Shown: positions 32,900 to 42,724 of the stretch, one piece after another
Numbering within the stretch: position 1 is the stretch's first letter
Layout: each line of letters starts with the position of its first letter
Source of the DNA: Acheta domesticus
Lineage: Eukaryota > Arthropoda > Insecta > Orthoptera > Gryllidae
Direction of reading: 5' to 3'
Assembly (NCBI GenBank): GCA_031308135.1
Contig: JAHLJT010004567.1
Location: forward strand, 37,956,389-38,020,388
Length of the DNA: 64,000 nt
Translations under genes and position numbers: made by a program
Notes under the pieces: model-generated
The model's database searches: none
Told to the model about the DNA's origin: nothing
Seen by the model: the letters and a program-made list of their open reading frames with translations, nothing else

Positions 32900-33244
32900 G
32901 TATAAAATCACAAGAATTATTTAGTAAACGATAATGGATCAATCTCCAAAATTGATTGAAAAATATTCAGATTCCAAATTCTGGTAACTAAAAATTGTTC
33001 AGATTCTCTAAAACATCATTTGGAATTATAAAAATAAAATTGTATATGTTGTCTCATACACGTACATATGTTATACGGTAGATAGTTTTAATAAAGGAAT
33101 AAAGACATTCGTGGTCTGGACGTCTCCAGTACAGACGTGCGACAGTCTTGACAGAGAATTGCCGTTTGACCTGACAGAGAATTGTACATTTACATTCAAT
33201 GAATTTTAAACGAAGATTTCGGTACAATATTTCGACAACAACTT
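32900..33244. other. Intergenic, nothing recognised
   Basis: AT-rich. Contains a short near-repeat 'cttgacagagaattgccg / cctgacagagaattgtac' around 33148-33190. Confidence 0.5.
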
Positions 33245-33847
33245 ATGAGAAAGATACTTGAACAAACTCAAAAATCTACTAAAACGATTCAAATGTTTAT
33301 TGAACAGGTAGAAAAACAAGAGCAATTTGAAGAAGAAACCACAAATAGTTACATTGAAAAAACCTTACAAGACATTATTTATGATATACAAACATCTGAA
33401 TCAATGATTTGGATTCTACAAAACAGTTAGAAGAACAAATTCGAAAAACCAACGAAAATATTCGCACTGAAAAAGCTTTACAACAAGGCATTCAGATGAT
33501 GAAGACCATATTTTCACGACGAAACTGAAGCTACTAAAACTGTTCAGATGCTTGAAGAACAAGCTCAAAAAATTAATGAAAATATTCATACTGAAAATAA
33601 TTTTATAAAACACCAAAATCAAGAACTAAGAAGATGTTATCATGAAATGAAGACTTGTTTTCACAAAAATTCTAAAATCTTATTTGAGTTTTTATGGAAA
33701 AAGTTCAACCATGTAATGAAGAAATCTTTTCAAAAATTGAATGAAATGCTTCAAATTCTTGTAGAACAAGACTTTGAACATGATACTGAAAAGCTCAAAG
33801 CACTGGAAAGATGTCTCCATGAGATTTTTGAAAAACTTTGGAATTGA
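33245..33847 (+). pseudogene. Coiled-coil repeat protein, frame-broken
   Basis: Two frames, 33245-33430 and 33548-33847, linked by a third frame at about 33410-33510, encode Glu/Lys/Gln-rich helices. A repeat can be seen: QLEEQIRKTNENIRTEKAL in the linker and MLEEQAQKINENIHTEN in the second frame, with IEQVEKQEQFEEETTN earlier. At least two frame changes are needed. Predicted to be alpha-helical coiled coil; no family assigned. Confidence 0.45.
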
Positions 33848-34190
33848 AAGCTAGTCTTTATGAGATTCTTGAAAAAACTTTGGAATTGAAAGATATTTTC
33901 TTCAGATTTTTAAAATAAATATTATATATACAAAACTGACTAAAAAAGATTTAATAGGAATTGAAAGCTGAGTTATATAGGAATTGAAAGCTATTTCTTT
34001 GGAATTGAAAGCTAGTCTTCCATGAGATACTTGAAAAAACTTTGGAATTGAAAGATATTTCTTCAGATTTTTAAAATAAATATTATATATACAAAACTGA
34101 CTAAAGAAGATTTAATAGGAATTGAAAGCTATTTCTTCAGATTTTTAAAATAAATGTTATATATAACAAACTGACTAAATAGATTTAATA
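33838..34190 (+). repeat. Decaying tandem repeat, about 120-170-bp units
   Basis: 'ggaattgaaag' recurs about eight times, with longer units containing 'gagattcttgaaaaaacttt', 'cttcagatttttaaaataaa', 'atatatacaaaactgactaa'. It appears to have grown from the end of the coiled-coil gene (CLHEIFEKLWN). Confidence 0.8.
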
Positions 34191-34279
34191 TAATACTGAA
34201 TTTATTGTTCCTTTGTTTTTATTACAAAAATACATATTAATCCACAAATAAAATAATTGAAACTTGTATCTTGTTGTTT

Positions 34280-34792
34280 TTATTTCCTGATTTCCAAATC
34301 AGAGTATCCTTTTTTCTTTTCGTTTGTATGTTTTATAAATATGTGTCGCATGTCTGATAAATATTGGATAGCATATATTGGTGTTATGCCTCGATTATCT
34401 TTTATTGTCAACGATGCACCATTACACAATAGTAGTCGGAAACAATCTTGTGCGTCTGCTTTAAGCGCACAATGTATGGGAGTAGATCCATCTAGCGATT
34501 GAGTGTCTAATTTTGCACCGTGTTGTATCAATAATTGTGCACTCGTATATTCATTGCTAAGAATTGCATGGTGGAGAGGTGTAAAGTGATTTCGATCGGG
34601 CAAATTGATATCTCCATGAATAATTCCATACAATACTTGTTTTATGATACCATTTGCAGCTGCCTGATGAAATTTCGACACACCGGAAATAGGGTCAATA
34701 TCAAAGAACGTAGAATAATCCACTGATAAAGAACGAAGCCAATAACGATGAGCCATTCTACTCTTAACAACTAGTTGTGACTGATTGGACAT
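34280..34792 (-). CDS. Small ankyrin-repeat protein
   Basis: Intact 170-codon frame, Met at 34792 to stop at 34280. N-terminal 35 residues are unique. Four ankyrin-type repeats follow: about 38-66 (FHQAAANGIIKQVLYGIIHG), 68-100 (TPLHHAILSNEYTSAQLLIQ), 101-133 (TPIHCALKADAQDCFRLLL) and a degenerate 134-165 (TPIYAIQYLSDMRHIFIKH). TPLHxA and the helix-turn-helix spacing are clear. No signal peptide or membrane segment. Single-exon ankyrin genes of this size are common in large DNA viruses and polydnaviruses, where they can act as I-kappa-B mimics, but also in other settings; the context favours a viral origin. It is intact, unlike most neighbours. Confidence 0.8.
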   Translation of the reverse strand: MSNQSQLVVKSRMAHRYWLRSLSVDYSTFFDIDPISGVSKFHQAAANGIIKQVLYGIIHGDINLPDRNHFTPLHHAILSNEYTSAQLLIQHGAKLDTQSLDGSTPIHCALKADAQDCFRLLLCNGASLTIKDNRGITPIYAIQYLSDMRHIFIKHTNEKKKGYSDLEIRK

Positions 34793-34799
34793 TTATATA

Positions 34800-35032
34800 T
34801 TATTTAAAAAAAATATTAACTAAATTTTACTTTTAAGATACAAAAGATATAAAAGATATAAAAAATTATTAACTAAAACATTTAGTGTAATCTTTAAAGA
34901 TATGAAAATATTAACAGATTTAACAGTACTGTATATCGTGCAAAACAAAATTTCATTAAACGGATTAGAAAAATCTCATTTAGTGTATGATTTATTTTAT
35001 AAAGATATTACAATACTTATTATAAAGACTTA
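34800..35032. other. AT-rich spacer
   Basis: Short direct repeats 'gatataaaag' near 34838-34860 at the divergent start of the ankyrin gene. Nothing else seen. Confidence 0.4.
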
Positions 35033-35385
35033 TTGAACTACTATAATATTTATCAATATGATTTTTTAATTGATATATTAAAAAAAAAGCTACCGCATAA
35101 CAGTATTAAGATATTGGAAACTGTCGAAATATTACACGATCATGTACTAAATCAATTAGTATGTAAAGTAGATTGGGAATCTATATCAAAAACACCATTA
35201 CTTTTCAGGTATTCAATTGATAGATATATAAACCAGTTACATTGGTCATGTGTGTCTTCAATATCAAAAACTACCAGAAGCTTTCATTATACAGTATTCA
35301 CATAAGGTAAAATGGAAATTAATTTTTAAATATCAACTACTCTCGAATAAATTCAAATATAAGTATGGATATAAAAGAATAAAAT
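35033..35385 (+). pseudogene. 'W..I..yQ.L...F' repeat protein fragment
   Basis: A 90-codon frame (35033-35305), then a shift at about 35255 into a frame reading LQYQKLPEAFI and KVKWKLIFKYQLLSNKF. Together they give a repeat with Trp, then I/S, then yQ-x-L..xF, spaced about 20-25 residues (KVDWESIS, LHWSCV, VKWKLIF). The same motif type appears at 40471-41040. I associate such repeats with large DNA viruses; this is memory, not a search. One frame change makes this copy broken. Confidence 0.5.
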
Positions 35386-36170
35386 ATCTTTTGTAGTTTC
35401 CAATACAATAATACATTTACATATTATATTTTTTTTATAATTTACAAATTTTTATAATTCGTACCTTTACAAATTTTTTATAATTTACATTTTTTACATA
35501 TTTACAATTCATACTCTTACATTTTTTTATATTTTACAGTTTTTACATATTTCTGTATGAAACCTTGTACATTTTTTTTATATTTACAGTTTTACATATT
35601 CTGTATGAAACCTGTATTTTACATATTTTCCATAAATGTCATATATTACAGAAATTACTTTATTGTACCTTACATTTTTTTATAATTGAGGATATCAGCA
35701 CCAATAGTGACCTATCCCACATTTTTGGGAAATTGGGTTATTTGTGTTAATCGCATCTTATTCTACTTAAATTTAATTTGAAATAGTTTCAGCAGTTCAA
35801 ATAAAATACTTACAAATTAATTTTTTTTAAATTAAGCCATTTTATTCAAATAAATACTTACAAATTAATGTTTTTTAAATTAAGCCATTTTATTCAAACG
35901 CATAATTTGTGAATAGACTACTATTGTAGTGACATCCTCAAATTTGTTATAATTTTTTTTATAATTCATACCCTTACAATTTTTTTAGAATTTACAATGT
36001 TTTGACATATTTTTTATAATGTACCTTACACATATATAAAATTAATATAGTATAGTAAATAAAGAGTAAGTAAAATTCATTATTGAAAATAAAAACATAC
36101 ATTTTTATTTATTTCTATTATTTTTTACTATGTTCCCCTCCTAAACCTACGTTGTGTTTTACGCATTCTT
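35386..36170. repeat. AT-rich tandem-like sequence
   Basis: Repeated phrases 'ttttttataatttaca', 'ttttacatattt', 'tctgtatgaaacctg' (35550 and 35600) and a 60-bp direct repeat 'acttacaaattaattttttt' / 'aaattaagccattttattcaa' (35808-35850 and 35864-35898). No gene. Confidence 0.7.
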
Positions 36171-38794
36171 CCAGGTTATGAGGTGCTGGTTTTTTCTTGC
36201 ATTTTTCTGCTTTTTACTTGTTGTTACTGGTCTTCCTCATGGATGCTTGCGACGTCCGGTTATTTCCGTTTTCCTTCTGGATATCGCACTTGGTTGAACT
36301 GGAATTGCAGTCCTTTCTTTTTTTTACTGGCGCAGTACTTTCCAAACACATCATATTTGAACAAAATGCATTACCTGTTTTCATTGTATTTAATTGTTTT
36401 TCCATATGTTTAAACTAGGTACGACAATATCCGGCGCAACATTTAAAAAATATAACATTTTTTCATTAATACGATCTATAATTCTCGTCCTTCTGATTTC
36501 AATCTTTCACTTGTTCTTTATTCATGTTATTATTTCTTTTCCTTCAAATACTGTATCGATGGATGTTACAGCGACACTTGACGTTGTCATTGTATTAGGT
36601 ACACTTTGTATACAACTGTACAGAGGTTGTAACCAATGTGTTTTTGATTTCTTTCCTGTTGCTAATTCGTAGTACATAGATTGATTTCTATTGCTAGTGA
36701 TCATTCCATTTTTATACTCAATCCAAAATTGATGCTTACAATACGCACCTGTCACTCCCAAGGGACAAGTACATGTCTTGTTGGTGGTGTTTACTTTATA
36801 TTTAACATCTCTAGTTCCTGACTCTACTGTATATTGATCTGCAGCAATTTTTACGATATTCGTATTTATATCTTTCGTTGGTTGGGCGTTGAACAGGTTT
36901 TTTCTTTTTTATGTTCCTTTTGTGCGCGGCGTCTAACATTTTTTGTACATAATATTTATCTAATCGTACAAGAATAAAATACTACAAGTTGTGCTACGTT
37001 GAATGCCTTTGTTCTTTCCAGCACTTGTCTTTCAACGTACGAATAGCTGCTTCTAGAAAATTATTAGTGTGAATACCACGCACAAGAGCTCCCGTTTCAT
37101 TTCTATGAAACAATGCCCATTCGTGTCTTCTCATCCACATGTCATTTAAATACTTGATGAACTTTGGATACTGACAAGCTATATTATTGCACACTAATTG
37201 TTGATATAATTGTTCACATTGGTCTTTTGATTTACTGTAGAGAATGTTTTTAAACATTGTATATAACATTTGTCTATGTTTTTTTTGAACATTATGGTTT
37301 GATAACATGAGCACTCTCACATAGAATGTAACACATGAAATATACATAAAAATTGAACAGGACGATGGCCATACATTACGTAAAGCTCGTTTTTTCGCCT
37401 TGACAGTCATCTGTAATAAACATTTGAGGACCAACGTCAGCTCCTCGACCAAAAAATCCTGATTCACCTATTAGGTTTTGCAACATCTTAAAGCCAGTTA
37501 TAACAATAGGCATAGATTCTGAAGAAGTAATGAGACACCCTAATGGGATACCGCCTGCTTCAGTGTGTGTCATCAATTGAAACACTCTATGGCCCTCTCG
37601 GTCGAGATTACCTGTAGAATCCACAAATACCAATTCACTTGCTTCTCGAACTAATGTATGTGCCCTTCGCATGAACGGCGTACAAATTGCGATAAGCAAA
37701 TAATCTTTATCTTGTTTAACATCAATACATTTGTTGTTACCAGCATTGAAATCTTGTACAATGTTGTCTTTCAGAAATTTAATCGACTCTGCATATGAGG
37801 CTGGACCGTATTGTTTTTTAAATTCTTTCATAAACAATCTATAGCAGAATTGATAATCTGGACAATGATAGCGGTCCGCCAACATTTGATCAAATGTTTC
37901 TGGATTGTCTTCTTCTACAGATCTTTTTACTCTATTGAGAGCCGATACTGGAGAGAATCCTTTTCCGTATAAATGGAGTAATTGATCTTTGGTGTCTTCC
38001 GATACTGGTCGGAAACGAAGCGTATCGGCCGCTTTGATGGGATGATTGTGATTATAGTCCAATTCAATTATACATGGCATTTCAGGATCTGGTTTATTTT
38101 TTATCGATTTTCCCTGCCATCGTTTATGTACTGCTCTAATAGTCACAGTTAGTTTCGATGGACAATTAGTGTTTTTTATGTTGGGTTTAAATACCGAATT
38201 TACATGTTTGGATCTTGTATTATGATTGCATTTATAATAACACTTCCACACTATAAAGTTTTTGTTGTCGGGCGCGTCGTCTGAACAGTATACGTTGTTT
38301 TAGTATATTCTTGAAAATATTTCAACCATTCTTTAGCTCCTTCTTTTGTGGTGATATTAATTTTAATTCGAATGTTAATACCATTGGTAATTTTGCATAA
38401 GTCCAGTATACTATATTTATATTCAGCATTGGGAGGTAATATATCCTGAAACAAATACAAAAATATTGTTTAATAACATTAGGAACGATTATATAGCAAA
38501 TATTGCATAGGAAACTCTCTCCACAATGTATATACATAGGTAATTTATACTACTCATTGTGGACAATAGTTATATAAAAGAAAAAATTGAAAAACCTTTA
38601 TTATAAGGTGTTGTTCTACAGGAGATAATGATGATATATCATCTGGAATATCAGGAAGTATCTAAAATATAAATAATATTATATTAATAATAAAAATAAT
38701 AAGTGTAAAAAATAATATTATTAAATACTTACACTACAGAATATATCTGAACCTACCATATTATTACTTGAAGTACCTGCCATGTCGTTACTCG

Positions 38795-38945
38795 AAATAC
38801 CTACCATATTGATACTAGAAGTACCTGCCATATTTGATACTAGAAGTACTTGCCATATTGATACTAGAAGTACCTGCCATATTGATACTAGAAGTACCTG
38901 CCATATTGATACCAGAAGTACCTGCCATGTTGTTACTAGAAGACG
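38795..38945 (-). repeat. 24-bp coding minisatellite in MULE exon 2
   Basis: Six units like 'attgatactagaagtacctg' plus 'ccat', encoding NMAGTSSI on the minus strand. One unit has an extra T (about 38830), making it 25 bp and shifting the frame. Confidence 0.9.
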
Positions 38946-39052
38946 TATTTACCACGTCACAAGACATTCCTGCCATGTTACAAGACATATCGGGAATGTT
39001 AGAAGTATGCTAAAAAGTAAAATATAAAGTATTACTATAAAACAGTAAAAAA

Positions 39053-39240
39053 AGAGAGGGAAAACATATGAGAGAGAGGGGTGGGAGAATGAGAAGGGAA
39101 AAACAAAAAAGGAGAGGGAAACATATGAGAGAGAGGGGTGGGAGAATGAGAAGGGAAAAACAAAAAAGGAGAGGGAAAACATATGAGAGAGAGGGTGGGA
39201 GAATGAGAAGGAAAAAAACAAAAAAGAAGAGGGAAACAAC
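39053..39240. repeat. Purine-rich minisatellite, about 58-bp unit, three copies
   Basis: 'gagagaggggtgggagaatg' plus 'agaagggaaaaacaaaaaag' repeated three times. Confidence 0.92.
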
Positions 39241-39360
39241 AAGACTATATATACGCTGTGTAGGATACACGGATGGATACTTGTACCTGCGAGTAAATTT
39301 CCATATTAGAGAGTAAATTTCCATATTTTGGACAAAGTGAGATAGGAATATAAATAAAAA

Positions 39361-40560
39361 TTTAAGTAATAATGGACATTCAGAAAGCGAATTTGACATT
39401 TTGGATGTGAAAAAGAGAGAAGAACATGGATGGACATTTAGGGAATGAAAAAGAGAGAAGAACACGGATGGACATTTAGGAAGTGAATTAAAGACCACGG
39501 ATGGACATTTAGGAAGTGAATTAAAGACCACGGATGGACATTTAGGAAGTGAATTAAAGACCACGGATGGACATTTAGGAAGTGAATTAAAGAACACGAA
39601 TGGACATTTAGGGAGTGAATTAAAGAACACGGATGGACATTTAGGGAGTGAATTAAAGAACACGGATGGACATTTAGGGAGTGAATTAAAGAACACGGAT
39701 GGACATTTAGGGAGTGAATTAAAGAACACGGATGGACATTTAGGAAGTGAATTAAAGAACACGGACGGACATTTAGGAAGTGAATTAAAGAACACGGACG
39801 GACATTTAGGAAGTGAATTAAAGAACACGGACGGACATTTAGGAAGTGAATTAAAGAACACGGACGGACATTTAGGAAGTGAATTAAAGAACACGGATGG
39901 ACATTTAGGAAGTGAATTAAAGAACACGGATGGACATTTAGAGAGTGAATTAAAGAACACGGATGGACATTTAGAGAGTGAATTAAAGAACACGGATGGA
40001 CATTTAGAGAGTGAATTAAAGAACACGGATGGACATTTAGAGAGTGAATTAAAGAACACGGATGGACATTTAGGGAGTGAATTAAAAAAATACGGATGGA
40101 CAGTCAAAGAGTGAATTAAAAAAAACACGGATGGACAGTCAAAGAGTGAATTAAAAAACACGGATAGACATTTAGGGAGTGAATTAAAAAAAAAACACGG
40201 ATGGACAGTCAAAGAGTGAATTAAAAAAACACGGATAGACATTTAGGGAGTGAATTAAAAAAACACGGATGGACAGTCAAAGAGTGAATTAAAAAAACAC
40301 GGATGGACATTCAGAGAGTGAATTAAAGAACACGGATGGACAGTCAGAGAGCGAATTAAAAAAACACGGATGGACAGTTAGAGAGTGAATTAAAGAACAC
40401 GGATGGACACTCAGAGAGTGAATTAAAAAAAACACGGATAGACAGAGAGGAAATTAAAAAAAAAACACGGATGGAAAGTCAGAGAGTGAATTTGATGAGG
40501 GAAAACATGGATGAACATTCAGAGAGTGAATTAAAGAACGTAGAGAGTGAATTTGAAATA
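39361..40560 (+). repeat. 33-bp minisatellite, about 30 copies, adjoining the gene at 40471
   Basis: Unit 'aagaacacggatggacattt' plus 'aggaagtgaatta'. On the plus strand it encodes KNTDGHLGSEL; the last units and the start of the next gene (DEHSESELKN) are the same motif in frame, so the array probably grew out of that coding segment. Variants: GGAAGT, GGGAGT and GAGAGT blocks are clustered in runs, indicating local homogenisation. From about 40085 onward, variable A-tracts (4 to 8 A) shift the frame between units. Confidence 0.95.
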
Positions 40561-41040
40561 TCTTTAGATAAACTGTTTGAAACTAGTAAACCTTGTGACA
40601 TTCTTAGATATTATAGTAAACATAGATATGATTTTTTGAAAATTCTAATTGAAAGTAACATTGATAATAATTCTGTTCGAGATATTGAAGGTATTGATTT
40701 TGATGTTTTATGTATGTTTGCTTTTAAAGTAGATTGGATATATATAGCTAGTTTTAAAAAACTTGATGAAGGATTTATGGAGTATTTTATATTTTATTTA
40801 GATCCTAATTTAATATCAACTTTTCAAACATTTTCAGAAAAATTTTTAAACAAATACATAAATTTTCTAAATATGACAATAATATCAAGGACACAAAAAT
40901 TATCTATTGCATTTATGAGGAAACATGCAGACTTATTAGATTTCGATTATTTATTAGAATATCAATTTTTAACTAGGTCTTTTTTAGAAGATTTCAAAGA
41001 ACGATTTGATTTTAGCAAATACACCAAAAAGTATCGATAG
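40471..41040 (+). CDS. 'W..I..yQ.L...F'-repeat protein with minisatellite-derived N terminus
   Basis: 189 codons, intact. Residues 1-25 match the neighbouring minisatellite consensus (HSESELKN). The rest is helical, with repeats such as LCMFAFKVDWIYIASFKKLDEGFMEYF, DPNLISTFQTFSEKFLNKYI, TIISRTQKLSIAFMRKH, DYLLEYQFLTRSFLEDF: a Trp- or Ile-containing start, then yQ/FQ/TQ-x-L/F-S-x-x-F. It resembles the fragment at 35033 and repeats I recall from large DNA viruses. It lies on the opposite strand inside the predicted first intron of the MULE gene. No signal peptide or membrane segment. The true start may be Met at 40471 or 40498. Function unknown. Confidence 0.6.
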   Translation: MESQRVNLMRENMDEHSESELKNVESEFEISLDKLFETSKPCDILRYYSKHRYDFLKILIESNIDNNSVRDIEGIDFDVLCMFAFKVDWIYIASFKKLDEGFMEYFIFYLDPNLISTFQTFSEKFLNKYINFLNMTIISRTQKLSIAFMRKHADLLDFDYLLEYQFLTRSFLEDFKERFDFSKYTKKYR

Positions 41041-41382
41041 GTTTTATTGGAATTTATTGTCGAGAGTTTAGTATAAGAATTTTTTTAAAAACAATGTGGA
41101 CATTAACGTACCAAGAATTAAAGAAATAGTAAACGTGTGAATTGGAATATGGCATTTTTTCGTGAGCAATATTACCATCGCTTTACAAGGAAAAAGCACT
41201 TTGGGAAAAAATGAATACAAAAGAATACTTACATTAGACATTTTCTTGAAATCTTTAGTTTCAAGATCGTCATCCATTTTCGAAAATTCTTCTGGAAGAT
41301 GTTTGAAAATACTCTTCGATGTTTATTTCTTCGATTTTTCACAGATTGTATATCTCGAAAAAATAGTCAGAAACACAGACAC

Positions 41383-41592
41383 CACTATAACACACGATAC
41401 GACTACACTCCACTATGAGAAACGACCAACTGACTACGAAAACATGTAGTCTATGTTGTTGTCCGTCAGTATCGCTAGTATCGCTACCACTATAACACAC
41501 GATACGACTACACTCTACTATGAGAAACGACCAACTGACTACGAAAACATGTAGTCTATGTTGTTGTCCGTCAGTATCGCTAGTATCGCTAA
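41383..41592. repeat. Tandem duplication, 104-105-bp unit, two copies
   Basis: 'ccactataacacacgatacg' to 'gtccgtcagtatcgctagta' occurs at about 41383-41487 and again, nearly identical (CTCCACTATG versus CTCTACTATG), at 41488-41592. It lies just upstream of MULE exon 1 on the minus strand and could be promoter or terminal-repeat sequence. Confidence 0.9.
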
Positions 41593-41829
41593 TATTGATT
41601 TGTTTACAAAGTGTGACACGTGATGTGTGTAATAATATTTTAATGAATATTCGTGTGTAATTGTATTTATATAATAATTTAAATAATTATATTATATTAA
41701 TATATTATTATTAAATAAATCAAAAAACCTTATAATAATATATTATTATTAAACAAAATCAAAAAAACCTAACGAAGATGTAACGCATGTTTTGATTGGT
41801 TAAAATATTTACATATGTGCTTTAGCTGT
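41593..41829. other. AT-rich spacer
   Basis: Contains repeated 'tataataatatattattatta' around 41700-41760. Nothing else. Confidence 0.5.
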
Positions 41830-42250
41830 TTGTCAAAAAAATTCTCGCGTCCCGGCAGGGGCGCTGCCCCGCTGGTGGAAGATAATGGTAGGGGAAAACC
41901 CCGCTAGCCGATGGTAGGTCGGCGCCGAATTTCGCCATCCGGCGGGGGAAGACCACCGCCACCTCACGAGCAACTACATTTACGGGACTAATGACCCCAG
42001 TAGTTGAAGCGCCCGGAATCACTAGCATTAAATCAATCAAGCCAACAGGCGCGAGGAAATTCGCCCGCGTGCTGCATTGGATGGGACGGATGTCACTCCG
42101 CAACAGGGGAAATGGCTTCGGGAGGCACTACGTGACGGTCGAAAGCCTTCAGCCATCGGTTCCAAAGCGCACGACACAAGGGCTAATCGAATTATCTTTC
42201 GCTTTGTGGTCTTCGTAGAGAACAGTGTGCGCAAACACGCAAGACGGCGC
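41830..42250. mobile_element. GC-rich dispersed-element segment, probably LINE-derived
   Basis: A sharp GC-rich island: 'cgcgtcccggcaggggcgct', 'ccggcgggggaagaccaccg', 'gcgcgaggaaattcgcccgc'. Frames over it are short and lack domains. Style resembles the untranslated part of non-LTR elements; unproven. Confidence 0.4.
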
Positions 42251-42720
42251 GAATAGAATTCGAAAGCGATGTAGCAGGTTTACTGATTTTTAAGATCGTG
42301 AATAACGATGTTGAACTTCTTGTAAATCATTTTGCTGCGGTGATCGTGAAAGTCAGATCACAATTGCAGAGCTAATTTTCAAATTTGCAGGCTGCCACGA
42401 ATCTAAAAGCAATTTGCAAGGCCTTGATTGGTACTTCAAGACATTTTAAAAATATTTGTTGTATGAAAACATATTTTTATTTTAATTAATAATATAACTT
42501 GACAAAAATATTATGAAGGGTTTTTATTAAAAAAGTACGAAACATAAATATGAAAAATTGATTACAAAAGAATTTTTTCCTGAGTGAATGAATTCAACTG
42601 AAAATTAATTTCGGATCAAACTCATTGTTCAAACGTTTTACTTTCTTTGGCATTTTTACTGTCCTATCTGTTTAGACTCTTTTCTTAAGATGAAAAATGA
42701 TTGAATATTATAAAATTTAT
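42251..42720. other. No gene recognised
   Basis: AT-rich intergenic DNA. Confidence 0.45.
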
Positions 42721-42724
42721 GTTT

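Larger units (their letters stand above)
36520..41277 (-). pseudogene. Spliced MULE transposase gene, frame-broken
   Basis: Mutator-like transposase with introns. Exon 1 is 41277-41233 (Met, MDDDLETKDFKKMSN, donor gtaagt). Exon 2 is 39009-38733, after acceptor ttttttag; it encodes NMAGTSSI repeats. Exon 3 is 38661-38596 (ILPDIPDD...). Exon 4 runs from 38445 (after tttgtttcag) to about 36520. All phases are 0. Exon 4 holds a FLYWCH/WRKY-like Cys-His finger (WKCYYKCNHNTRSKH, near 38250), the first catalytic Asp in ELVFVDSTGNLD (near 37620), the second in MFITDDCQ (near 37400), the Glu in TNNFLEAAIRTLKD (near 37050), and a C-terminal SWIM finger CTCPLGVTGAYCKHQ (near 36760). Breaks: about 38275, 37385, 36990 and 36965-36900, plus a one-base gain near 38830. 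So the gene is decayed, though all DDE residues persist. Exons inferred from consensus sites; terminal inverted repeats were not found. Confidence 0.8.

Noticed and set aside
36183..36672. Plus-strand hydrophobic ORFs
   Set aside because: Antisense of the MULE C-terminal region with its SWIM finger.
39010..40242. 410-codon minus-strand ORF of repeated PSVFFNSLPKC units
   Set aside because: It is the antisense shadow of the 33-bp minisatellite.
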